From assembly GCF_040675875.1 (NCBI RefSeq), contig NZ_JBEGII010000001.1, positions 3,596,001 to 3,660,000 of the forward strand: a stretch of 64,000 bases of DNA. Reading direction: 5' to 3'. This document shows positions 8,905 through 15,364 of this stretch, piece after piece; positions within the stretch are counted from its first letter, which is position 1; each line of letters starts with the position of its first letter. This DNA is from Microbacterium sp. LWO12-1.2. GTDB taxonomy: Bacteria; Actinomycetota; Actinomycetes; Actinomycetales; Microbacteriaceae. A model generated the notes under the pieces. It had not been told where the DNA came from and did not search any database. It was given only the letters and a program-made list of their open reading frames with translations. The translations under genes were made by a program, and so were the position numbers.

Positions 8905-9239
8905 CGAGTGCGCCGCTCGAGGTTCAGGGATGCCCAGGCGCCGAGCTGGTCGAGGATCGGCAGCAGTCCTTGCCCGCTCGCGGTGAGCGCATAGGAGACG
9001 GTCACGGGTGGGCCGGCGTCGACGGTACGGGCGACGAGTCCGGCCTGCGCCAGTTCTGCGAGCCGGTCCGACAGCACGGTGTCGCTGATGCCGGCCACCG
9101 CGCGGCGCAGGGCGACGAAGGTCGACGGTCCGCCGCCGAGCGACGACACGATCATGCCGTTCCAGCGCTTGCCGAGCACGCTGAATGCCAGTGTGACCGC
9201 GGCGTCGCACTGGTGGATCTCTGCCTCGGCTTCCGCCAT
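8901..9239 (-). CDS. HxlR (DUF24)-family transcriptional regulator
   Basis: 112 residues, full length for HxlR. A single cysteine lies near the N-terminus (IHQCD, residue 11), followed by FSVLGKRWNGMIVSSL and the winged helix-turn-helix (FVALRRAVAGISDTVLSDRLAEL). HxlR/DUF24 proteins such as YodB sense thiol-reactive quinones or diamide through this N-terminal cysteine and repress a divergent azoreductase. The divergent neighbour here is an azoreductase-type flavoprotein, and a palindrome lies between them, so the YodB/AzoR1 model is the best guess. It also co-transcribes the small membrane protein downstream. Confidence 0.88.
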   Translation of the reverse strand: MAEAEAEIHQCDAAVTLAFSVLGKRWNGMIVSSLGGGPSTFVALRRAVAGISDTVLSDRLAELAQAGLVARTVDAGPPVTVSYALTASGQGLLPILDQLGAWASLNLERRTR

Positions 9240-9285
9240 GCCACCATCCTACCTGTGCTACGTTAACCGCTGTCGCTCATAAAAA

Positions 9286-9298
9286 CATAGTGACTATG
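9286..9298. promoter_or_regulatory. Candidate HxlR operator
   Basis: CATAG-TGA-CTATG, a perfect 5-bp inverted repeat with a 3-bp centre in the divergent region between the HxlR gene and the azoreductase gene, in an AT-rich patch that is unusual for this genome. Position just upstream of the azoreductase ribosome-binding site suits repression. Seen directly; binding is inferred. Confidence 0.55.
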
Positions 9299-9316
9299 AA
9301 AACGAAAGGCAGCCTC

Positions 9317-9973
9317 ATGTCCCTGTTCCGCCTGGATGCCAGCATCCTTCCCGCGTCGTCAGCCAGCCGCGCGCTCGCCGACCTCGTCGAAGCCGAGTGG
9401 TCGGCCTCCCACCCGGACTCCACGGTGACGCGACGCGATGTCGCAGCGGACCCTGTGCCTGCGACGGCGTGGACGGATGCCGTCACCTCCGGTTTCGTCG
9501 AGGCGGCGCAGCGCACCGAGGCGCAGAACCAGGCGCGCGCACTGGCGACGCAGTTCGCCGATGAGCTGATCGATGCCGACGCGCTGCTGTTCGCGGTGCC
9601 GCTGTACAACTACGGTGTCTCGCAGCACTTCAAGACCTGGTTCGACCTGGCCTACACCGACGAGCGCATCAGCCCGACCGGCACGGCACTGCAGGGCAAG
9701 CCCGCGACCCTGGTCACGGTGCTCGGCGGCAACTACGCCCCCGGTACCCCGAAGGAGGGCTGGGACCACTCGACCGGATGGCTGCGCCGCGTGCTGGAAG
9801 ACGTCTGGGGTCTCGACCTGCGCGTGGTGCAGCGTCCGTTCACGCTGGTCGGCGTCAACCCTGCGCTCGATGCGTTCACCGACACGGCCCGTGAGCTCAA
9901 GGAGAACGCCGAGAGCGACGCCCGCACCTACGGCCGCGAGCTCGCCGCCCTCCGGGGAGACCAGGTCGCCTGA
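9317..9973 (+). CDS. azoR: FMN-dependent NADH azoreductase / quinone reductase
   Basis: 218 residues from ATG 9317, chosen because AAAGGCAG lies just upstream; an earlier ATG overlaps the palindrome. Flavodoxin-like fold: N-terminal LFRLDASILPASSASRAL (phosphate-binding loop of AzoR), then DALLFAVPLYNYGVSQHFKTW, the typical FMN-binding and active-site segment, and LVTVLGGNY. Reduces azo dyes or quinones by two-electron transfer using NAD(P)H. Divergent to the HxlR regulator with an operator-like palindrome between them, so probably induced by electrophiles. The 3' end faces a double-inverted repeat. Confidence 0.88.
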   Translation: MSLFRLDASILPASSASRALADLVEAEWSASHPDSTVTRRDVAADPVPATAWTDAVTSGFVEAAQRTEAQNQARALATQFADELIDADALLFAVPLYNYGVSQHFKTWFDLAYTDERISPTGTALQGKPATLVTVLGGNYAPGTPKEGWDHSTGWLRRVLEDVWGLDLRVVQRPFTLVGVNPALDAFTDTARELKENAESDARTYGRELAALRGDQVA

Positions 9974-9988
9974 CGCATCCGCCGCGGG

Positions 9989-10070
9989 ACGGATGCACGA
10001 CCGGGGAACGGATGCACGACCACATCGTCTGCACCGTCGTGCATGCGTTCCCGCGGCGTGCATCCGTACC
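9989..10070. repeat. Intergenic double inverted repeat, word ACGGATGCACGACC
   Basis: Between the convergent azoreductase and sensor kinase genes. ACGGATGCACGACC is present at 9989 and 10008 (19-bp period); GTCGTGCATGCGTTCC (10036) and GTGCATCCGTACC (10058) are the inverted partners. Same word and same spacing as the element at 5903-5982, which shows these are members of one family. No coding capacity seen in 9974-10134. Confidence 0.75.
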
Positions 10071-10134
10071 GGAGCGCGGGCCGACGCACGCGCCGGAGCG
10101 CGGATGCGGATGCTGAAGGAAGAAGGGAGAGTCG

Positions 10135-11226
10135 TCAGGGCATCGGATACGGACGCGGCAGCCACACCGTCGCGATCAGCCCACCCTCGGCGCGGGGAGT
10201 GAGCACGAGCGTGCCGTCGTGCGCCTCGGTGATGCGCTGGGCGATCGCGAGGCCGAGGCCGACGCCGACGTGATCCTCGCTGCGGGTGCGCTCGGCGCCG
10301 CGCTGGAAAGGCTCGACGAGCGTCGCCACCCGGTGCGCCGTGATCGGCTCTCCCGTGTTCTCGATCACGAGCGCGACGGCGTGCGGCAGGGCGTGTGTGC
10401 GCACCGCGACCCGTCCGCCGAACGACAGGTTGTGCACGAGTGCGTTGTGCACGAGGTTCATGGCGAGCTGCTGCAGCAGCGCGGACGACCCGCGCACCAT
10501 CGCCGGGTCGCCGCCGACCTCGATCGTGATGCCTCGGCGGTCGGCGAGCGGCAGCAGCTGTTCCACCGCCTCTTCCGCGAGCAGCGAGAGGTCGAGGAGC
10601 TCGCGGGTGAAGGCCCGCCGGTCCGCGCGGCTGAGCAGCAGCAGGGCCTCGGTCAGGTCGATGGCGCGGGTGTTGACCTCCTGCAGACGCGCGATCAGCG
10701 CATCGACGTCGCGGTCGGGATCGGTGCGGGCGACCTCGAGCAGTGTCTGCGAGATGGCCAGGGGGGTGCGCAGCTCGTGGGAAGCGTTCGCGGCGAACCG
10801 CTGCTGCTCGGCCACATGAGCCTCGAGCCGGTCGAGCATGGAGTCGAACACGTCGGCGAGGTCGCGGAACTCGTCACGCGGCCCCTCCAGCGCCACGCGG
10901 TGCGACAGCGACCCCTGAGCGGCGAGCTGCGCGGCGTGGCTGATGCGGTCGAGCGGCGCGAGCATGCGTCCGGCCAGCAGCCATCCGCTGGCGAGCCCGA
11001 ACACCAGCAGCACGATCATCACGACGATGGCGACCGGGAGGAACGCCCGGATCAGGTCGGAGCGGTTCGGCACGAAGAACTCCGTGACGGGGATCTGCAC
11101 ATCCGGCACGTACCGCAGCAGGTAGGCGGCCACAGCCGCGAGGAGCAGCCCTCCCGACACCACCACGATGCCCGCATAGCTGAGGGTGAGCTTGAGCCGG
11201 GCGCTCATGCCGCGACGCCTACGCAT
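10135..11226 (-). CDS. Sensor histidine kinase of the VanY-operon two-component system
   Basis: About 363 residues from ATG 11226 (overlapping the response regulator end); ATG 11208 is an alternative. Transmembrane helix 1 near residues 12-35, a short external loop, helix 2 around residues 58-80, a HAMP linker (GRMLAPLDRIS), HisKA with ASHELRTPL (phospho-His), N-box NLVHNALVHN and G-box GVGLGLAIA. A complete membrane kinase. The sensory loop between the helices is only about 20-25 residues, as in intramembrane- or envelope-stress sensors. Partner regulator is the gene immediately upstream; a divergent D-Ala metabolism operon suggests a cell-wall signal (inference). Confidence 0.9.
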   Translation of the reverse strand: MRRRRGMSARLKLTLSYAGIVVVSGGLLLAAVAAYLLRYVPDVQIPVTEFFVPNRSDLIRAFLPVAIVVMIVLLVFGLASGWLLAGRMLAPLDRISHAAQLAAQGSLSHRVALEGPRDEFRDLADVFDSMLDRLEAHVAEQQRFAANASHELRTPLAISQTLLEVARTDPDRDVDALIARLQEVNTRAIDLTEALLLLSRADRRAFTRELLDLSLLAEEAVEQLLPLADRRGITIEVGGDPAMVRGSSALLQQLAMNLVHNALVHNLSFGGRVAVRTHALPHAVALVIENTGEPITAHRVATLVEPFQRGAERTRSEDHVGVGLGLAIAQRITEAHDGTLVLTPRAEGGLIATVWLPRPYPMP

Positions 11227-11890
11227 CGGCATCCGTCCCGATCCGGTACCCGACACCCGGCACGGTGAGGATGAGCCAGGGTTCGCCGAGACGCTTGCGC
11301 AGCGACGACACCGTGATGCGCACCGCGTTCGTGAACGGGTCGGCGTTCTCATCCCAGGCCCGCTCCAGCAGCTGCTCCGCGCTCACCACCCCGCCGTCGG
11401 CATCGATCAGCACCTCCAGTACCGCGAACTGCTTGCGGGTCAGTGCGACGTAGCGTCCGTCGCGGAACACCTCGCGCCGGAACGGGTCAAGCCGCAGGCC
11501 CGCGACCTCGAGCACGGGCGGACGCACGCGCTGACGGCGCCGATCCAGCGCGCGCAGTCGCAGCACGAGCTCCCGCAGTTCGAAGGGTTTGGTGAGGTAG
11601 TCGTCGGCGCCGAGCTCGAAGCCGGACGCCTTGTCATCGAGGCGGTCGGCGGCCGTGAGCATCAGGATCGGGATGCCGCTGCCGGATGCCACGATCCATC
11701 GTGCGATCTCGTCGCCGTTCGGGCCGGGGATGTCGCGGTCGAGCACGGCGAGGTCGTAGGAGTTGATGCTCAGCAGCTCGAGCGCGGTGTCGCCGTCGCC
11801 GGCGATGTCGGCGGCGATCGCCTCCAGCCGCAACCCGTCACGGACGGCCTCGGCGAGGTAGGGCTCGTCCTCGACGATCAGCACACGCAT
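11219..11890 (-). CDS. OmpR/PhoB-family response regulator
   Basis: 223 residues. Receiver domain with acidic pocket VEDE (Asp8) and phospho-acceptor Asp51 (VLDRD), Thr in MLTAAD, Lys in LTKPFE; then a winged-helix C-terminus ending GVGYRIGTD, typical of OmpR/PhoB. Its stop overlaps the kinase start. Transcribed divergently from the vanY-alr-ddl operon; the 87-bp gap contains repeated GCATA(T/C) words that could be its binding site. Likely regulates that operon and itself (inference from layout). Confidence 0.92.
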   Translation of the reverse strand: MRVLIVEDEPYLAEAVRDGLRLEAIAADIAGDGDTALELLSINSYDLAVLDRDIPGPNGDEIARWIVASGSGIPILMLTAADRLDDKASGFELGADDYLTKPFELRELVLRLRALDRRRQRVRPPVLEVAGLRLDPFRREVFRDGRYVALTRKQFAVLEVLIDADGGVVSAEQLLERAWDENADPFTNAVRITVSSLRKRLGEPWLILTVPGVGYRIGTDADA

Positions 11891-11912
11891 GGCTGAGATC
11901 CTACGCACCGCC

Positions 11913-11943
11913 GCATATCGGGAGCATATGAAGAACCGCATAC
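11913..11943. promoter_or_regulatory. Candidate response-regulator binding repeats
   Basis: Three direct copies of GCATA(T/C): 11913, 11924 and 11938, spaced 11 and 14 bp, in the short divergent region between the response regulator and the DD-carboxypeptidase gene. Direct repeats about one helical turn apart are usual for OmpR-family regulators. The words are AT-richer than their surroundings. Binding is not demonstrated by sequence. Confidence 0.45.
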
Positions 11944-11977
11944 GCCCCGACAACAGCGCGTTGTCTTGGCTGGACGC

Positions 11978-12646
11978 ATGAACAGCACCACCGTCTCTCT
12001 CCCACCCCGTGTGCGGCGACGTCGCCGGATCGCCCTCGCGGTCGTCGGCGTCATCGCCGCGGTCATCGTCGCGTTCGCCGTGCAGCAGTCCCTCGCGGCG
12101 GCATCCGCTGCGGCACCTCCCGGGCAGTCCACCGCGACCGGGGAAGAGATGCCGAGCGGGGAGATCAACGGTTCCGTCGTCGCGCCGAGCGAGGTCGACG
12201 GCGTGATCCGCGACGGCGACCAGCCGACCGTGTTCGACGTGGACAGGGTCGCGGTCTCGAAGCTCGACCCGGAACTGCTCGCAGCACTGCAGCGCGCCGC
12301 GACGGACGCTGCCGACGCCGGGGTGACCTTCCTCGTCAACAGCGGATGGCGCTCGCCCGTGCTGCAGGACCGGATGCTGCAGGACGCGATCGCACACTAC
12401 GGCTCCGAGGCCGAGGCCGCGCGCTGGGTCGCCTCGTCGGCCACCTCGGCGCACGTGTCGGGCGATGCGGTCGACATCGGCCCGCTGCCCACCCTGGACT
12501 GGCTCGCTCAGCACGGCGCCGGCTACGGCCTGTGCCAGATCTACGCCAACGAATCGTGGCACTACGAGCTGCGCCCCGACGCGGTCTCGCAGGGGTGCCC
12601 GCAGATGTACAACGATCCCACCGAAGACCCGAGGATGCAGCGATGA
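11978..12646 (+). CDS. VanY-like D-alanyl-D-alanine carboxypeptidase (M15B)
   Basis: 222 residues from ATG 11978. Basic N-terminus plus one transmembrane/signal helix (residues about 17-42), so membrane-anchored with the enzyme outside. Peptidase M15 motifs are complete: SGWRSPVLQ, SAHVSGDAVDIG (zinc His and Asp in SxHxxGxAxD) and ESWHYEL (catalytic Glu and zinc His). The family removes the terminal D-Ala from peptidoglycan pentapeptide; in glycopeptide resistance this lowers the drug target. First gene of a three-gene operon with alanine racemase and D-Ala ligase, each overlapping by 4 bp. Confidence 0.9.
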   Translation: MNSTTVSLPPRVRRRRRIALAVVGVIAAVIVAFAVQQSLAAASAAAPPGQSTATGEEMPSGEINGSVVAPSEVDGVIRDGDQPTVFDVDRVAVSKLDPELLAALQRAATDAADAGVTFLVNSGWRSPVLQDRMLQDAIAHYGSEAEAARWVASSATSAHVSGDAVDIGPLPTLDWLAQHGAGYGLCQIYANESWHYELRPDAVSQGCPQMYNDPTEDPRMQR

Positions 12647-13773
12647 CCGCCGTGCTCACGCCCGAGCGGACCCTCCTGTCCGCCCTGTCGGCGCCGACTC
12701 TGCAGACGATTCCCGATGCGGTCGCCGCGAACGTGCGGCAGGTGCGCGCCGCGACCGTGTCGATCGTCATGGCGGTCGTGAAGGCCGACGGCTACGGCCA
12801 CGGAGCGCTCGCCGTCGCGCGGGCCGCTGTCGATGCCGGCGCTGACTGGCTGGGGGTGACCGATGTGGCAGAGGCCGTGGCGCTGCGCGAGGCAGGGCTC
12901 ACGGTGCCGATCCTGTCGTGGTTGAACCCCGCCGGTGCGGATGCCCTCCTCGCCGCCGACCAGCGCATCGACATCGCGGTGGGCTCGGTCGAGGAGCTGC
13001 GCCAACTGGTGGCGGACGCCGAGAACCCGGTGCGCGTGCACCTGCATCTCGACACAGGCATGGCACGCGGCGGGTGCGCGGTCGAGGACTGGGCAGAGCT
13101 GCTGCGCATCGCGCGACGAGGTGTCACGAGCGGGCGTATCGAGGTCGTGGGGGTGATGGGGCATCTGCCGCGGGCCGACGAGGCCGATCCTGCCGCGAAC
13201 GCCGCCGCCGTGCTGCGGATGCGCCAGGGGCGGGACGCCGTGCTCCGGGCCGGCTTCGGTCCGCTCCTGGTGCACCTCGCCGCGACGGCCGGCGCGTTGA
13301 CCGATCCTCGCACGCACTTCGGGATGGTGCGCATCGGCGCTGGCCTTGTCGGGATCGATCCGTCCGAGACGGTGGCTCTGGCCGGGGCCTCGCGGTTCAC
13401 GGCATCCGTCGTGCACAGTGCACGGGTGCCGGCAGGCACCGCCGTCGGGTACGGGGGGACCCGCGTCATGCCGAGGGCGACGCACCTCAGCGTGGTCGGC
13501 GTTGGCTATGCCGACGGCATCCCCCGGCAGTTGAGTGCGGAGGCGGGCGTGGAGATCGGAGGGAGGCGGCATCCGATCGTGGGAAGGGTCTCGATGGATC
13601 AGATCGTGATCGACACGGGGGAGGTGTCGTTCCCGCGGGGTACCGCGGTGACGCTGTTCGGACCGGAGGGTGGCGCCGTGCCGTCGGTGCAGGACTGGGC
13701 GCGGTGGGCGGAGACCATCCCGCACACGATCGTGACAGGAATCGGCCCCCGCGTGCAGAGGAGCATCGCATGA
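12643..13773 (+). CDS. alr: Alanine racemase
   Basis: 376 residues, ATG overlapping the previous stop. PLP lysine in AVVKADGYGHG, RIGAGLVG-type segment, VGYADG(I)PR with the catalytic tyrosine region, and VSMDQIVID, so the TIM-barrel and C-terminal domain are complete. Interconverts L- and D-Ala (VanT-type racemases acting on serine belong to the same fold; no N-terminal membrane domain of VanT is present). Operon context with Ddl and a VanY-like carboxypeptidase under a two-component system suggests a regulated, possibly second, D-Ala supply for wall remodelling. Whether the genome has another alr is not visible here. Confidence 0.92.
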   Translation: MTAVLTPERTLLSALSAPTLQTIPDAVAANVRQVRAATVSIVMAVVKADGYGHGALAVARAAVDAGADWLGVTDVAEAVALREAGLTVPILSWLNPAGADALLAADQRIDIAVGSVEELRQLVADAENPVRVHLHLDTGMARGGCAVEDWAELLRIARRGVTSGRIEVVGVMGHLPRADEADPAANAAAVLRMRQGRDAVLRAGFGPLLVHLAATAGALTDPRTHFGMVRIGAGLVGIDPSETVALAGASRFTASVVHSARVPAGTAVGYGGTRVMPRATHLSVVGVGYADGIPRQLSAEAGVEIGGRRHPIVGRVSMDQIVIDTGEVSFPRGTAVTLFGPEGGAVPSVQDWARWAETIPHTIVTGIGPRVQRSIA

Positions 13774-14726
13774 CGACGAACGTGCTGGTCATCGGTGGCG
13801 GACAGAACGCCGAGCATGACGTGTCGCTGGCATCGGCGGCTGCGGTGACAGCCGCCCTGCGGATGGGCGATCATGCGGTCACCACCGTGACGATCGATCG
13901 TGAGGGCATCTGGCGGGCGGACGGCATCCCGACCGGTGTCTCTGCCGCAGAGTCGCTGGCTCTCGCCGTGCCGCTGCTGGGCCGCGCCGATGTCGTATTC
14001 CCTGCGGTGCATGGAGCGCTCGGTGAGGATGGCGCCCTGGCGGCCGTCTGCGCGCTCGCGGGGGCGCGGGTGGTCGGATCCGAGCTGCGCGCGGGAGCGA
14101 TCGGCATGGACAAGTGGGCGACCAAGCTGGTGGCCGATGCCGTGGGTCTGCGCACGGCTCGCGGACGGCTGGTCGCCGCGGTCGACATCGGCGATGTCGA
14201 GTTCGACGGGCCGGTGGTCGTGAAGCCGGTGTCGGCGGGGTCCAGCTACGGGGTGGGGCTGGTCACGGAGGAGGATCAGCTGCTCGGCGCGCTGCGGGAG
14301 GCGGCGCGGTTCGACACACGGATCCTGGTGGAGGAGGTCGTGCGGGGGCGGGAGATCGATGTGGCGGTGCTGCGGGAGGCCGGCGGTGTGCGCTGGGCGG
14401 CGCCGCCGCTCGAGATCCATGCGACGGGGCTGTTCGACACCGCCACGAAGTACGACGGGAGCGCGCGCTTCGAGGTGCCGGCAGCCCTCGACGCGGCCGA
14501 GACCGCGGCGTTGAAGCGGGCGGCCATCGCCGTGTTCGACGCGCTCGGCTGCGCGGGTGTGGCCCGGATGGACTTCTTCCTCACCGACGAGGGGCCGGTG
14601 CTGAACGAGGTCAACACGATGCCGGGCCTGACCGCGGCCTCGCAGGTGCCCCGCATGTTCGCCGCCGCGGGCGTCAGCTACGTCGACCTGGTGGCGAGGA
14701 TGGTGCGGGCCGCTGTGGCCGGATGA
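13770..14726 (+). CDS. ddl: D-alanine--D-alanine ligase family protein
   Basis: 318 residues, shorter than many Ddl enzymes (340-370). ATP-grasp ligase motifs are present: GGQNAEHDVSLAS, AVHGALGEDG, VVKPVSAGSSYGVG, ARMDFFLTD, NEVNTMPG. The omega-loop segment reads ATKYDGSARF; a Lys-Tyr there is usual for D-Ala-D-Ala ligases, while VanA-type D-lactate ligases have a different loop, so D-Ala-D-Ala specificity is the likely reading (not certain). Overlaps alr by 4 bp. Makes the dipeptide for muramyl-pentapeptide. Possibly an additional ligase under stress control, because essential ddl is not normally tied to vanY. Confidence 0.88.
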   Translation: MTTNVLVIGGGQNAEHDVSLASAAAVTAALRMGDHAVTTVTIDREGIWRADGIPTGVSAAESLALAVPLLGRADVVFPAVHGALGEDGALAAVCALAGARVVGSELRAGAIGMDKWATKLVADAVGLRTARGRLVAAVDIGDVEFDGPVVVKPVSAGSSYGVGLVTEEDQLLGALREAARFDTRILVEEVVRGREIDVAVLREAGGVRWAAPPLEIHATGLFDTATKYDGSARFEVPAALDAAETAALKRAAIAVFDALGCAGVARMDFFLTDEGPVLNEVNTMPGLTAASQVPRMFAAAGVSYVDLVARMVRAAVAG

Positions 14727-14782
14727 TTGCGGAGGGAGGACGGGCCCTCGACATTCGTGCAGGGAAAGCGGATGCTGGACGC

Positions 14783-15172
14783 ATGACAGCGTTCACTGCG
14801 GAAGGCGCGTTCAGCGGGTTCAGCGTCGATGACATCGATGCGGCGGAGGCGTTCTACGGCTCCACTCTCGGGCTCGACGTTCAGCGCAATGCCATGGGGT
14901 TCCTCGATCTGCGCCTGCCGAACGGCGGATCGATCCTCATCTACGCGAAGCCGAATCACGAGCCGGCGAGCTTCACGATCCTGAACTTCCCGGTCTCCGA
15001 CATCGACGCGGCCGTCGACGAGCTCATCGGCCGTGGAGTCGCGACCAAGATCTACAGCGACGCCGAGTTCCCGTCCGACGACCACGGCATCGTCCGCGGC
15101 GACGGGCGGGGACCGGACATCGCGTGGTTCCGCGATCCGGCGGGCAACGTGCTGGCCGTGCTGCAGGCCTGA
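14783..15172 (+). CDS. VOC/glyoxalase-superfamily protein
   Basis: 129 residues from ATG 14783. One vicinal-oxygen-chelate domain: GFSVDDIDAAEAFYGSTLGL at the start, INFPVSDID-type second beta-alpha unit, and C-terminal GRGPDIAWFRDPAGNVLAV, where the DPAGN motif and aromatic residues are typical of bleomycin-resistance/dioxygenase-like proteins. Substrate unknown. A 56-bp gap separates it from ddl, so it may or may not be in that operon. Its 3' end is overlapped on the opposite strand by the small ORF below. Confidence 0.85.
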   Translation: MTAFTAEGAFSGFSVDDIDAAEAFYGSTLGLDVQRNAMGFLDLRLPNGGSILIYAKPNHEPASFTILNFPVSDIDAAVDELIGRGVATKIYSDAEFPSDDHGIVRGDGRGPDIAWFRDPAGNVLAVLQA

Positions 15173-15357
15173 TCCTGCGCGGAGGGCTCCTCGAACAGCA
15201 CCACGCAGACGCCGCTCGGGGTGCCGGTGATCCGGTAGCTCGCCGTGACGTCGTCGCTGGTGAGGCTGAGGAGCAGGCCGGGCGGGGTGCGGCGGGGCAC
15301 TTCCACGGCACCGCCGTCGAACGGCCCACCCTGGATCATCAGTCGCACCGCAGCCAT
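15052..15357 (-). CDS. Small hypothetical protein, antisense overlap with VOC gene
   Basis: 101 residues from ATG 15357, starting 7 bp after the helicase stop on the same strand. The first about 65 residues look protein-like (MIQGGPFDGGAVEVP, then beta-rich VTASYRITG and GVCVVLFEE), while the last about 40, which run antisense through the VOC gene, look like shadow sequence. The real gene may therefore have lost its stop or its proper 3' end. No family recognised. Included because start context and neighbour spacing suggest translation coupled to the helicase. Confidence 0.45.
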   Translation of the reverse strand: MAAVRLMIQGGPFDGGAVEVPRRTPPGLLLSLTSDDVTASYRITGTPSGVCVVLFEEPSAQDQACSTASTLPAGSRNHAMSGPRPSPRTMPWSSDGNSASL

Positions 15358-15364
15358 GTCGCGC

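Noticed and set aside
11219..14726. Acquired VanA-type vancomycin resistance
   Set aside because: No vanH or vanX; the ligase has a Lys-Tyr loop like Ddl. Kept only as a wall-remodelling module.
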